From Phytoseiulus persimilis (taxonomy: Eukaryota > Arthropoda > Arachnida > Mesostigmata > Phytoseiidae): DNA of 64,000 nt. Below the pieces are notes generated by a model that did no database searches, was not told where the DNA came from, and worked only from the letters and a program-made list of their open reading frames with translations. How positions within the stretch are numbered: position 1 is the first letter of the stretch; each line of letters begins with the position of its first letter. Below are positions 42,201 to 55,274 of this stretch, in pieces. Both the position numbers and the translations under genes were made by a program. The stretch lies in contig CM075102.1 in the NCBI GenBank assembly GCA_037576195.1, forward strand, positions 8,122,001-8,186,000, read 5' to 3'.

Positions 42201-45200
42201 GTGGTTGGGCGGGTGGCGGGCTCAATCGAAGGAGACGGATGAGCTCGTAATGGTGCGCGAATAGCGGCGCCCTGTTGAAACGAATGACGATGGTGAGCCA
42301 ACAACCGTTTGTCTTCCTGAGCCAGACGTGACTGTCCAACAGCACGCCCGGGCTAACGCCTCCTGAGAGCGTCGGATTCATCAAACGCGGTAAACTCCAA
42401 GCTTGCACCGCATTCAATTTTATGACGCCGACTGACACGAGCCTCCCGACCAGCCCACTCTTCCCCTGCTCGTCCTCCTCTCGTCCCCTCGATTCCAACA
42501 CTTCCCGAACGCATTTCACCCAAGGTAGAACACCAGCCGTCGCTCGACGCGTCACCACCATCACGCCGAAAGTCCCCGGTGCCAATGGGGCACGGACATG
42601 TAACTGTGGCGCATACAGCAGTAAAGCCGGCACCAGAATGATGAATGACGCGGCAATCTTATAAATTGCACGACTACATGTCGGCGTGATATTTCCATAG
42701 CCCCGTACTCAATTCCGAGTGACGCCAGCAGCCGAATATGGAAGCCAGGAGGGACCGAGACGGATGGATGAGGCGCGAAAGCATCTCGGAGTAAAACAAC
42801 GCTCACTGGGACAGATGAGCGGGTTGAGAGAGAAACGCAAAATTACGCGTTTGACGCGACAACGGAGAGCGAAAATTATAGTGCACACACGTTCAATGGA
42901 GTCTCCGCACGTCCCTGAGTCGGAAGTGTTTGTTCGTTTAGGAGACGATTTCCCTTCCCCGCCAAAGGCCCTGGCCAGAATCTTGTTCAGAGAGCCCGTT
43001 GGGTTTCGCTCCGATGTTTTCATCTATTTCTCTCTCTCTCCGGGACTGGGCAGACGGATCAGACTCGCAACGTCCATCCGTTCAGTCCCTCTTGATCAAA
43101 GCGTGCTGGAGGTCGCATGGTGGAAAAGAAGGATCAGCTGAGGGGAATCTCAGGAGTTTGGAGACGGAAATCGGAGAACGAAGAATTACAGACGAAAACT
43201 CATTCGCGGAAAGAGCAGCGGAGAAATGTTCGATGTTCTTCTGTGGAATTGTCTCGTGGTCTCGGGATCGAGGAAAGCCGAGTCAACGCAAAAAAGTGTT
43301 CTCTGACGATTTTTCCAGCTTCCCCAGACTCTTATCAAGAACTGGAGCCGGGATCGGTACAGAACACAGACGACGAGCAAGCTAATCTGATATGCAGTCT
43401 AGTATGCACCCTTTTAATTCACAGGCGTAGCTCCGGCTGAGGGGGCGTCAAGTGGAAATTATCTTGTTGTTATGCAGTTCTCTCCGGCTCAGTGAGAATA
43501 GTTGGTCTCGGCTAGCCATCCCAGACCGACAATTCGATCTGGATGTCACGAGTTCGGGACGAACCTCCTTTGCTGCATCTCGGAAACAGCATCGGGACCC
43601 GCTCGTTGACGTGAACGTCTCTGGTGGAGCCCAGCACTGACGTCGGCGGGAGTCTCCGATCTGTCCCCACACGTTCGATATATGGAAATTATTTCGGATA
43701 CGACTGACGAACTTGAGCTTCCTCGCCCAACGAGTTTTCGCACATGGTGGTGTATTGGCATCGTGCAACGAGACCTTTGAGGATCCTCTGTTTCTGACTT
43801 CGCGATTCGGCATGGGGCCGAGAAAGAATTCAGCTCCAGAGAGCTCATTTCGCGCACATCGATTCAACCGGTGAAATGCTGCATACATGCCAGGCGAACA
43901 GAGCGAGCGGATCAAATGCGGCCCCCAACGTTGATTGGGCTGGGAGTGATCCATTAGGAGCTGGGAAGTCCCGGGAATTCGTTCGATCGACGACGTCGAA
44001 TCTAGCGAGGGCTCGAATTCCGAGTTGAAAGCGTCCGTAGCTTGATAGGTACGACCGGTTCGGAGTGCCCACCTGACCCTGGAGCTGACAGGAAATCCGC
44101 GTATGATCTGCTGAGAAGTCGCTCCTGATAAAAAATCTACGGATCAAAATCCAACAGCAAACCATGATCTCACTTTCAGAAGCGAAAAACTTGGAGAGGG
44201 GAGAGGAGGGCTCGAACCATTTCTCGCAGTGAAGAACATCGGAAGGGCGTAGATGGTCTCGAGGGTCTTTTCATTGCAGAGCGTCGTCCGAAATTCTCGA
44301 GAGGACGTCGACCTCTGCCGACGACCGCTCATTCTCATCCAACATAACTCATTTGTTGCTCCCCTCACAGATCGGTCAAATCGGCCAGCGGTGCGAGAGT
44401 TCTCAACCCCACAATCTAAATCACCAACAGTATTGGACATCACGTCACTATCGCGGTCGCGGCAATTGTTTCTGTGATGGGTGTGCTCGTGCATGGCTGC
44501 GGAAAGCTGCGACTGTTTCTGTCACTTCGACAGAAATGAATTCACACTCAAGACAGACGTCAATCGTCCCGTGTCCAGTTGAGTGACAGCGCGGAGAAGT
44601 TTCGCAAACTTAATTATTTCCTGAAGAGGGTGCGACACCCTTCTGTCGTAATATGTGTGTATGTATAAATATCAGCAACTAGAAGAGCCGAGGAAATTAA
44701 TCGGTTCGCTCACGCCGGAACAGCCCTCCGAACAGAACACTATGAGGGTCCCATCGCTGATGAGTCCCACGGAGGAACAGAAAAACCGGCTCCTGAAACC
44801 CTGAAAATTGGAGCAGGAGTCGTTTTTGGGAGCAAGTCGGCTTCTCCTGGAGGATGAAAACTTGAGTGATGTCGATCCGACTTCAGAGCCAAGCTCCGGG
44901 AGAGAGAGAAGTCTCCAAACATTCCAGGAATCTGGAAAGTTGATTCAAACTCATCGTAACTCAAGGAAGTTTTTCCGTCATCGATGAGATCAGTATCGCT
45001 CACCCCTCACACGAATCTGAAGTATCCTGGTCCGAGTATACGTTTCCAGCGCCCTCCGGTCCCAGGTTTTTCGGATTGTGTGGGGAACGACGAGAAGCCG
45101 GCTCGGGGAACAACTCGACAACCTGTGAAACGAGAAGTATGATAAAACTCAATGAACGGCTCTCCCGACGGAGGGCAGCTGGAGGCGGGGACGGTGATTC

Positions 45201-48200
45201 TCAGCTGAACATCAAGGTCTCGCGGACGCAGGGAAGTTCCCTCCACCAAACATGCGACGGAAAAAGTTCCGTTCGAATGGATCATTCCCTTTTCACGCTC
45301 ACATTTTGCTTGTAATCAAGATTGTGGAGGCTGAGGATCAGGTGGTCCGGAGCTGCGGTATGCTCGCTGGAGCTTCGTGAGCCCTGATTTCGTCGGAATT
45401 CGAAGAAGCGTTGAGATTGATGCGCTCGATCTGAGTGTGATCTGACGCTGAAGGCCCATCGGGCATCGAGTGCGCACAAACTCTGATTTGAGCAAACAAT
45501 CAGTTTTCTTTTGAGATTTCCTCGGAGCATCGCCGGAGCCTTGGCACGTCGAAAAACACGGAAGTTTGCTACCGTCTTGTCGAGTGGCAGAACCGAGCGC
45601 TTCCAGCTCGGAAACTCTCTCGAAGGAGATCGCGGCGCGAGGGAGAAATGGTTGTATCTGGTTTCGAGCTACGCGTGGTCAGCCTTTATTAAGCTTATTA
45701 TCGACTCCGTAACCAACCCGTTTCGGACCGCGAGAGCGGAAACCTGGAACGGTCGCTCTTTGGATACTGGAAGACCGCGCGGAAGATGGAAAAGATGAGT
45801 TTCGCTCGAGTGGGAAACGAGAATTAATGGTGGGCTTTCGGTTGGATCCAAAACAGCGAGAATGAGCTGCATTAGGATAGAAATATGAAGAAAAGATGAA
45901 AGACGATGCCTCGGAGAGGCGGGTCTCCGGCCGAGACAAAAGCGTCAGCCTGAATGATTCGAATCTGAACCCGGAGCAAAAAAATAAAAAGCTCAAGAAT
46001 TGCACAATGTACTGCAAGGAGCTGAGCGGCAGACGGGGCTGGAGTGGAACAAGCGGCTGCTGGGAAGGAGCAAAACGGACAGTTGAGAATAATTTGCACT
46101 CACAAACTTTTGAAAATCACTTCCCCTCATCCTGGTGGGCAGTTGAAGCGTTTGTACGAGCGCAACGGCGAGTCGTCCCGAAATAACAAAGTCGAAAACG
46201 ACGTCATGCAGGCTGCAGGGGAGGACGGCGTTTCACGCACCTCCTTCTCACCTCAATTTTCCGTCTTCTGCGCCTCCCCCCCCCCCCCCAGTTTCGTTCC
46301 GAAGACAGGAAGTTTCCTCGCAGGGGTCCGTGTTTTCACTGGGCCCGGCTGGGTCTGGAAAACTGTGAACGTCGGGCAGAACGGTCGAGTCCGACATCAA
46401 GATTGATAACACAATCCAACAGGTTGGATCTCATGGGAGACATCGGCGAATGAGCAGATTCCGCCGCCATTGTAACGTGATGGCTTTTTGTTCTCGCCGC
46501 GTGGAGGTTCTAGATGCGTGGCGTAGTCGGCACGTCTCTGCTTGCGCAAACCAACAATCGATGCCGGACACGACCGTTGACTCGATTGATTCCAGAAAAG
46601 GAACAACTGGATCACCCTCCCGATTCGCGAACCTTTCCCGACTCGGCTCGAGACTCTCAGGGCGATTCGGAACTATCGGAATCCGTTGAATACAACACAC
46701 CGGGCTCATCGAAACGAACAGTCCGTGAGTTGAAGTGCTCCTTTCCCGCCTGAGAATTCCTTGCCGCGAGTGAGAACTAAAGCCGTAGCACCACAACGAT
46801 TCCAGAGAGCTTCACACATCTGGTGGACCCCGGCTCCGACCAACATGCTGCCCACTGCGCTCGGGTGTTCAGCTCGGGTGTCCAGCTCGGGTGATTCGGC
46901 AATCTCCATCGAGGCATCATTGAGTTCCTGTGAGGAGGTAGTATCGGGAAGCCTCTCGACCCGAGACACGGGGAAGAGTGCCCTCCACCCATGGCGGTAA
47001 TGGACAGTTCCTAGGAATGTCTTCGCTATTCTGTGGGGGATCCTCAATCATCGGTTAATCATCATTCAATGCCTGTTTTGAGCTCGTCTCCCGCAGCTCG
47101 AGCCATCACGAAACCCATTCAGTGACCACCACAGGGAGAACTCTAAAACTTGGGCGCGGAGCCGTCTGGGACTGACCTCGACTGAGCCTGAGCTGAAGGA
47201 GGAGCAGGAAAACGAGGGAAACAGGGAGGAGGTGGAGGGCGTCCGGTGGGGAGTAGAGAGCATACGAACAATCGGGAGGTTCCGGCGGCCGTGGCTGCAG
47301 TAACGTCCTTGAAACGCGTCCTCTCCCATCGCCCGCCCGTCCGCCCGAGCAGCTCTGCAACCCCAAGCGGCCCGGGCTCGGTCGATCGGTCGGTCCTCGG
47401 GTGGGTGGCTGGCTGACAGGCAGGCAGACGAGCGGGATGGCAGGCGGGAGGGTGGATGGTTGGTTGCTCGCTAGCCGTCTGCTCCGGCTGGAAGGGAGAA
47501 CTCCCGGCGAGCCAGCCGTCCAGCCACCCGAGAGACCCCCACCCGAACCCCACATCCACCCAACTCGATGTTGAGCAACTGCAGTGTGATAGGACGTCCG
47601 GAAAGCACCGCCCGTCCCACCATTGGTCGGTCGTTAAGCAACAGTGGGTGGTGGTGGTGGTTGGGATGCAGCTCCCACTCCTTCTGCTGCTGCTGCTCCG
47701 TCTGCTCCTGGAAGTGGTTGAGGTGGGAACAGTGCGGGCAGCCGCGGTGCCCGTTGAGGGAGACCGTGGACTCAGCGTCGAGGTGTCGCAGACTCGATGT
47801 GAACTCCGACGGGAGATTGTGTCCTGCCGAGAATTTCGCAGCTCAGCAAACAGCCGACATCAAACAAACATGGCTTATCGTAAGGCCTGCGAAAACACGG
47901 CTTGACCAACTGTCTCGCATCCCGCATCCGGGCTCGTCGACGATCTGCGGGCTCCGCCGTAATCCTTCGGGAGGGAAAGCTGCAATGCTCGAAAGTCTTC
48001 GTCGAGCGACTTCATTCGATTCAAGAGAAGAAATCAAGACAACAGATACACAGGTCCCTACCAGAGAGCAAGTCAACATCCGTAACGTATCCCACTTTTG
48101 CTCCAGCGCGTCTTTTGGTGGGAGATCGTAGTGACTCCGTATCTCCTCTCTGTCTACCCTTCTCGGACAACCGACCTCCCTCTCTACATAGTTCCTCCAG

Positions 48201-48900
48201 GGCTCCGGGACGACCCCGAGTTTTTTCCTGCCAAAGACAGGGGGAATCTCGTTCGATGCCGAGCGCTTCTAGCCTTCCAAACGGAGTGACAGGCGTCAAG
48301 AGGGCGCCACGTGATTCTCCGTTCCTGTTCAGGAAGTGCTCCAAGGTCGGAATCACTGAGATCCCCCATTACTGCGAGTGGATTTAACACGAAGGGCGGC
48401 TGCGTCTCCGTCGTCTGACGGAGATGACATGCGCAGCGTTTTCTGGCATTCTGGTGTTCGGGCCGGAGTCCCGCTTGATCTATCGGAGTGCGCGTGAGGG
48501 GGCCCAGTCGTCGCATTCAGTCAATGTCTGGGGTCCGGTGAGCGACAGCAGCAGCAGCAGTCGATTTGTTCAGAAGAGACCGAGCTCCTTCAATCCGAGC
48601 CGCAATCCCTCTCCGAGATGCACGAAGCACGATGTCGCTTCGGTCGTGTTTTCAGTTGATCGTATTCCTCACACAAACAGAGAGAGAACGGGAAGCGATC
48701 GAAACATGGCGAAACCGACCACGATTGTAGGAGCGGATCGCAGCGGAAATAATGGCGTATTCGATTGGGATCGAAGTAAGACAAAGCGGTACGACGAAAC
48801 AGACGCGTCAAATTGAATAGTGTCTTGGTCTTTTACGGCGTTTTTTTTTGTCACGGTAGCCAATTACGTAAGCCTCCGTAAGGGAGGACGCGGGAGAGGG
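36200..48900. other. GC-rich region without a recognised gene
   Basis: GC-rich over several segments (36.4-37.8, 40.5-42.7 and 47.2-47.8 kb) with CCGA, GCC and GGT tracts. The longest ORF of the window is here (41527-42633, minus, 368 codons). It is rich in Ser, Arg, Pro and Gly and is overlapped by long ORFs on the other strand, typical of chance ORFs in GC-rich DNA. CpG-rich promoters of unseen genes are possible. Confidence 0.35.
37092..37123. repeat. (CCGA)n tetranucleotide run
   Basis: Seven CCGA-type units, nearly perfect, inside a GC-rich region. Confidence 0.85.
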
Positions 48901-51900
48901 CAGGGATCCTCCTTTCAAACCGGCCGGCAGGCCCGCCAGCCACCCACCACCCTACATCTACTGATGATGACCTACTTCCGACCTTGCGCAAACTCCCCAC
49001 CTGCCCCCGATCGGACACTCTCCCCTCTTCCTCCTCCGCCCGCTCTGCTCCCCAGCCCCCAGCTGCCAGAAGAGGAGGAACTCTAGCTCGGGGACGAGGC
49101 TTCTGCTCTCGGCGTACGTCTCGGGGCCTGAGAGCCGAGTCGGGTCTATCGTCGCGCTCGCTTCTCCTCCTACTTCTGAAACCGCTTCCGCCACAAACAC
49201 TTCTCCCACGACCACTGATACCACTCTTCCAGTCACCGTTTGAATGAGAGGCAGAAACGGAACATTCTCGATCGAACGGGAACGGCGCTTGTCTCCAGTC
49301 GAGAGAAATAGGCTGCAGTTACCACACTATCGATGACAACATCCAGATCTCGAAACCGAAAGCCATACAATGTCGTTCTTTCTCGAACAAATGATCTCAT
49401 TCGTTGCACAGTCTTACTGTTGCACCGCGGCTTCGGAGAGAGTCTTCATCATCGAATCGATGCAAGCCCAGCGACCTAAGAGAGCCAAGAAATGAGAGCC
49501 ATGGGAACCGCGGTGAAATCATTGAGGCGACGAGGACTTTCTTATGGTGTGAAGAAGAATTGACGAGACAGAAACGCCGAGGCATCGAGAGCATCCAAAC
49601 TCATATGAAATTCGCGGCAGAATATGCCGACCCACTGAGACCTAGTACGCCAATCAGGCTGAACTCAACGGACAAACCCGGTGCAGACCGGTGCAGTGTG
49701 CCAGCTGAGAGAAACCCGACGGTGAACTGAACCGCCGTGTGGACACAGGGGTAACACATCTAAGAGAACACGCATGGGGGAGGAGATGCTGTCAAGGGAT
49801 CGGAGATTTCCAGTCTGATTCGTTCGGTTTTCTTCGACGGCTGCGAACGATTTCCGCACTGATCAATGTCAAGCGAGTGGGATTCTTCCCCGCATTGGAT
49901 CATACCGGTACGAGCGCGATCGGTTCGCTTTTGACATTTCCAGGTTAGTGTAGTGAAACGGGATCTCAGAAGTAGGGAGGGCAATTGGAGAACCCGGATT
50001 CAAAACGTCGCAACTCCAAATTTTTATCAGTCGAGTTTCCAGTCGGGAATATATCGGACTAATTCCCGACAAGGTTATTTGGCGCTTTTCTTTGAAACGC
50101 TTCACTCCTTATTTCTCCCCACTTCTCAGAATTATAAGGAATGCGCAGAATAACGTTGTTGGAAGTTGGTTCGACTATTTTCCGACTTGAAACTCGACTA
50201 CGAGAAGTTAAGAGTTACGACGTTTTGAATCTGGGCTTTTCGATTCTTGGGTTGCTCTTGAAACCGCAATCCTCCACGGAGCAAATATTGAACCAAAATG
50301 GGGCGCCATCCTCGACGCGATCGGTCGCCGAGAAGAGATCCCGGATCAAAATTTCGCGAACGAAGCTCCCCTAGGATCCGAGATGCGTCTCGAGGATCTC
50401 AAATTTTTTCATCCATCTCTGAGAGAGCCATCCGGGACGGAAAGAACGCTTCTCTCACTCTGGAAAATACTGTGCGTGAAGTTCCATGATAACCAGCAAC
50501 GCAACCGAGTCAACATCTGGTATTGTTGAAACGTTGACTGACTAGTTCTAGGCGTCGCAGCCATTTCACCGTCTTTGATGCTACATGATTTCTGTTCCAC
50601 ATTTCCCGCTGCATCGTCCTGAAATCCCTCACCTTTATTAACTCAGGAGGGAGCTCGTGGAAGCCATCCGCGGCATTTAGATTTCAATCGCCGCTAAGTC
50701 GAGTCCTTGGATCGACTCCCTCATCTTTTCTACTCTCCTCTGCAACCACTTTTGAGACATCGAGTTCTCGCCCGCGCAACGTTGGAGCGTGAGAGCTCTC
50801 GTGTATTTTGGGGAAGGGACAAGTGGATTTCCGTGATTTTCAACAGAAACTCTGGTTCTCTATTTCGTATTGCTTCCGATTGACAGTCGTCTTATGATTT
50901 CATGGAGCTCCACGCGCGAGTCGAACGCCGCGTCAGGCTTCGTTCCCGAGCTATGGTTCAAGATGTGTGCCCCTCTCAAGTTATCATTCTGAATCGTCTC
51001 TTGCCTCGGAGGCAAACGATCTCCATCGAGGTTTGTACTTCTGGGCGGGTTCGTATCGAGGCCCAGCAGAAGTTGACTGCTAGCGCGCTGCTCTCATCTG
51101 GATCTCCGTTGAAGAAGACCTCCCAGTGAGTGTATTTTTGATCGAACCGCAGTTCGAGTAGCCCATCGAAGTTGGCCGCTGACAGCTCGGAGCGGGTAGC
51201 GCTTCGTTCGCATCAACTGAACCCGTATGCTGTTCCCGCCGTGAATCCTCGATCGGTTTGCGGTGCGGGAGTCTTGATGCGTTAGAGACATTTCTCCCGA
51301 AGGAATAGATCCATGCCCGAAAATAATCTACATCCCCCGAAATCGGGCTGTTCGGCAGTTCAATATGGGGTACTCACACGCTCTAAAAATACGGAGGAAT
51401 CCTCTGTGGGTTGCGAATTAGCTCGGCTGCACCGCAAGTATACCAGAGGTATGTGGTAACCGTAGAATGGGTGAGCGACTTGCGGAGAAACGGAGAGAAG
51501 TGTCGACAGGCAATGAATACAATGCTACAGCATCGCCCAGTTAGGTATCTCACTTCGCAGGAGCATGCATTCAGGGATGAGCACTTTTGGGCCTCATGAA
51601 GATGGTTGGACCCCTATTCGTTTTCCGATTTCTCGTTCCCATTTACTTCTCGAATCCTTGTCTCGAGAGCAGGCTCTCAGATGGTAGGGGTGAGGATGTG
51701 ATATTGATCGGAATAAAAAAAAAGTTTCGCTACGAGAGACCCTTCCCTTAACCAAGCCTGAGCGCTGTGATGTTGACCGGATCGTAATTTTAAACTGAAC
51801 TCCACGTGCTATGGTCGGCTCCGCCGACTCTTCGGTTCTTCATCAGTTCTCAATCCCACTTCCCCATGCTCCTATTTTCCTGAAGTCAGATCTTCGACTG

Positions 51901-54640
51901 TCTCTCGCCACGCACACTCTGACGGTGCTTGCGTGAGCTTTCCTCTTTTGAGGGAGCCCTTCGATTCTTCGGGTCCCGCTCATCAGTCAACTTTGCACGT
52001 CGTGAGGTAGCATCCTTTGAAGCGTTCAGAGGCGTTCGTTGAAGACGTTCGGCCCGGTTCACACGGTGCAGTCAGAGATGCTAACTCATCTAAACAACGG
52101 ATTGAAGCTGGCTCTGATATTTCCCGGCCGTTTTTCTACTCTCGGTTCGTGCGAATCACCCCGCGAAATGATACTATCCGTGAAAATTCTGCTGAGCGAC
52201 AGTGCGAAATACATCCACGCTGCGAAATTCCGTCGCTTACTAGTGAAAAAAACGGCTGAAAGAGGAGACGTACTCAAAGGGAATCGGACGGGGAAACTAC
52301 ATTGATCTCCCGGAGAAATCCGGGCTCTATCCTTGGAGCTGAACGCGGAACAAAGGAGCCAGCAACAACGAGAACAAAAATCATCGAGTGGGGATCCGAA
52401 CGGTGACGTTGACGTCTGCGACAGGTGGCATCTGGACTTGAGGGCGGCTCAGACCGAAATCCGGCAAATCCTCCGATTGCGAAAGCCGGGCTTGCAGCTT
52501 GTGGGTATCGTTTTGTCGAATTGTTTTGTTGTTGGGTAAGCCGTTCGTTCCGGCGAACGAAAACAGGCACCTGCGGGATCTGCAGGTGGCGGTTCAGGAA
52601 TATGTCAGGGGGGAAGGTGGGGGATCCGACCAATACTGATGTTCGTTCAGGTGAAGAGACAGGCAGACAAGCAGCTGGCCCACCCGGCGGATCGGGCGGT
52701 CCGGCACGATATCCAATTGGCGAATTGCCTGGTGGACCACGCAGAATCCTGCGGTCAACACGAATGCACTCGTAGGAACGCGTGTTGAAGACGGCAGGAA
52801 CATGACGCACGAGGGACACGCGCATTGCACGAAGATTGACATAAGACTATCCGAATCTGATGGAGTACTTTTCCAGGTTGCTCTTCGCCGCTGACCTTGG
52901 GAAGACACGTCCATTTGAGTAATGATCTTTTTCAATCTCTCCATATTTCCAGACGGATGGTGCCGGACTTCTTCCCGCTGGAAGCGGTAGCCACGGACCA
53001 AACGGGAGGAACTAGCTGATAAAAACATCCGGATAGAGAAGACGCACACCCTCACAAGCGCGAAAAACTCGAGGACTACCGAGGCAACGTTAGATGACAC
53101 TCACCCGGATTTTTCCGGCTTGGATACGCTCGGCTGCTGTTTCCAATACTGATGGCTGATTGAAACGGATAACTGGGAGATCGCGGCAATGCCAACGCCA
53201 TAAATCTGACGATCGGAACGGTCTGGGTCTGACTTTCAGGGCGCAGCAGATCCCTCCGAAAACCTCCATCGAAATTTTCTCCGGACCATGGCAAGAAAGA
53301 ACACCCGGTTGAGATTCACTACCACGCACGGTGCCGCTAGATCGACGGTTTCTACCCAATCATTTCCATCACGACAATTCTAAATCTCGAGATGTTTCGA
53401 TAACGCTGTGGGCCGGAATATGCATCATCGGACTCGATCTTCCAGATCATTGGGTTCTTCAGCCTGTTTTCGGACACGCGGGAACGCCTGTATGTCTTGA
53501 TACGGTCGGGGCGGGAGAACGACCGTTCGGACGAACGATTTCTAACTTCCATTGCCTTGCAAATCTGCGAAGCAATGCCAATTTTCGGGACACCTTCGAC
53601 AAGGCTACTGTTCCTGATCCATCCGTCCATATTATTCTACTTGTTGTTTGGCTCTCCTCTGGAGTCATGGGTTCTCTGAAATGCAGTATTTCATCAACTG
53701 GATTTTTCAAAATCTCCACGGATAGGCGAAGCTTGACACAGGTCAATGGTTTGCACCGAGATCTCCCGTCGAGCAACTAGAGGTTACGGTGAAATTTTTG
53801 TGTACTTTCCGCCGCTCCACTGCAGAAGTCAATAGTAATGTTACAGATAATATTTGCCGCGAAACAATCCTTTGGACTACAAGCGAAGTTCCTCGTCGTC
53901 GCTCCAATTGGAATATCGTTCTCTCTTCCTACTGCGAGACTGGATCACAGAACGGGCAGCGTCGAGGAGCGCCACGGCTCTTCAGGCTTCATCTGCGTAT
54001 ATTTCTCGAAAACCTGACGAATGAGATGAGTGATTCGGATGAGTCTAAGATCAATGTTGAGTCGGCGTCTCCCTGTTTGATTTTTTCGCTGAGCATGCTT
54101 GTGAAGTCGTTCCCTCCTTGTCCCTTGCTTCCGAAGTCTCCCTTGTCGTGTCCCAAGATTATAGTTGGCACCTCGTGGGAGACTATTCCGAATTCCCCGG
54201 ACGCATGGAGCTTGCCGAGGAATAATCTTGTGCGCTGAGATGGAAGAAAAGATGTCCATTGACAACAGGAGGCCGCAGGACTGCTAGACAGGTCGAGAAA
54301 GTATGCCTACCAAGATTCGGATTTCGCGCTCGTTCGCGACCTCGATCCTTGCTCGAAGAACGAAGTGAGAGGCTGTATGTCCCATGTGAGGTATGAACGA
54401 AATCTTCTGAGCTTGAACGTGGACTACTTCTTTGTATGCTGTGAATTACTTGTTTTGCCCGCTGCCCACGTTGCCGTGGTCCTCAAGGGGCTGCTTCAGG
54501 GAAGCATCGAATTCGACTAGAATTTTTGCTGTCACTAGGAAACTCCCGTTTCGAGAAGATCCGAGGACTTCATCAGCGATTTCGGGAGCGTGCCCCACCT
54601 GCTAGCTTCCCAAAAATGACTACATCGTGCTGCAGCACCC
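48901..54640. other. No gene recognised
   Basis: Holds the small inverted repeat at 50 kb. Open segments at 53.35-54.2 kb occur on both strands with no recognisable domain. Confidence 0.4.
49981..50248. mobile_element. Small inverted repeat, possible MITE or foldback remnant
   Basis: The arms at 49981-50048 and 50181-50248 match as reverse complements at roughly three quarters of positions, around a loop of about 130 bp. Each arm carries a motif centred on acgacgttttgaatc, also found once at 35561-35596. No clear target-site duplication was found, so element status is tentative. Confidence 0.45.
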
Positions 54641-54656
54641 CTGTCTATCAACAACT

Positions 54657-54928
54657 CTCTGTTTTCGGCTGAACCTCTCAGCCAGCCCTCAGGAGTGTCC
54701 CGGATTCACCTTTCGGTATTGCTTCAGTAACACTCCCTATCGCCTCGCAAATCCCATTGCGGGCGGTGGGCTTGGGTCTTAAGATGGTTCAGATTTAATT
54801 CTGATATAAATTAAATCCTCTTTTTACCACATAAGAAATTTGTTGTCCCGGCCGGGGATCGAACCCGCGATTGCTAGCTTAGCGTGGCACCCAAGGCGTT
54901 GGTTTATGCCACACGGCCAACGAGCCGG
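54657..54928 (-). mobile_element. tRNA-derived SINE, copy 2
   Basis: This copy is identical to the intron 3 copy at all 272 positions by direct line-by-line reading. Box A is the complement of 54909-54919 and box B of 54855-54865. It has a different perfect 16-bp target-site duplication, ctgtctatcaacaact, at 54641-54656 and 54929-54944. The different duplications show two independent insertions; the identity shows they are recent. Confidence 0.93.
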
Positions 54929-55274
54929 CTGTCTATCAACAACTGTTTCGAGTGAACTCGACTTTCCAATCAGCATTTCAATCTTCATGAGAGCCCCGTG
55001 CTTTGGAAACGATAACGGATTCTGGATCCCATGATGAGAGCTCATGTAACTCCATTGGAACTTCCGGAATATCCAGTTGCTACACACTGACGTCGCTTCA
55101 GAGAATGGAAGACAAGGTCCACGATAGATGCTCCGATCGGCCGCGGAGGAGATGGGAAGCTCACGTTTGGCAATCTCGCCATTCCGGAGCTGCCGCCCTA
55201 ATGGAGCTGAGCTAAGAAAAAACGTGCTCGATCAGCATCAGCCTTTTGAGACCAGTAAAACAAAATCTCTCAGC

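Noticed and set aside
41527..42633. 368-codon minus-strand ORF, the longest in the window
   Set aside because: GC-rich DNA, Ser/Arg/Pro/Gly-rich product, no domain, and long ORFs on the opposite strand over the same bases. Most likely chance.
44664..44671. TATAAATA, a possible second promoter
   Set aside because: No convincing ORF or transcript structure follows it; isolated TATA-like strings are expected by chance in 64 kb.
53352..53776. Minus-strand segment containing IIWTDGSGT, resembling the start of an RNase H domain
   Set aside because: No other RNase H or reverse transcriptase motif occurs nearby in any frame; a short chance match.
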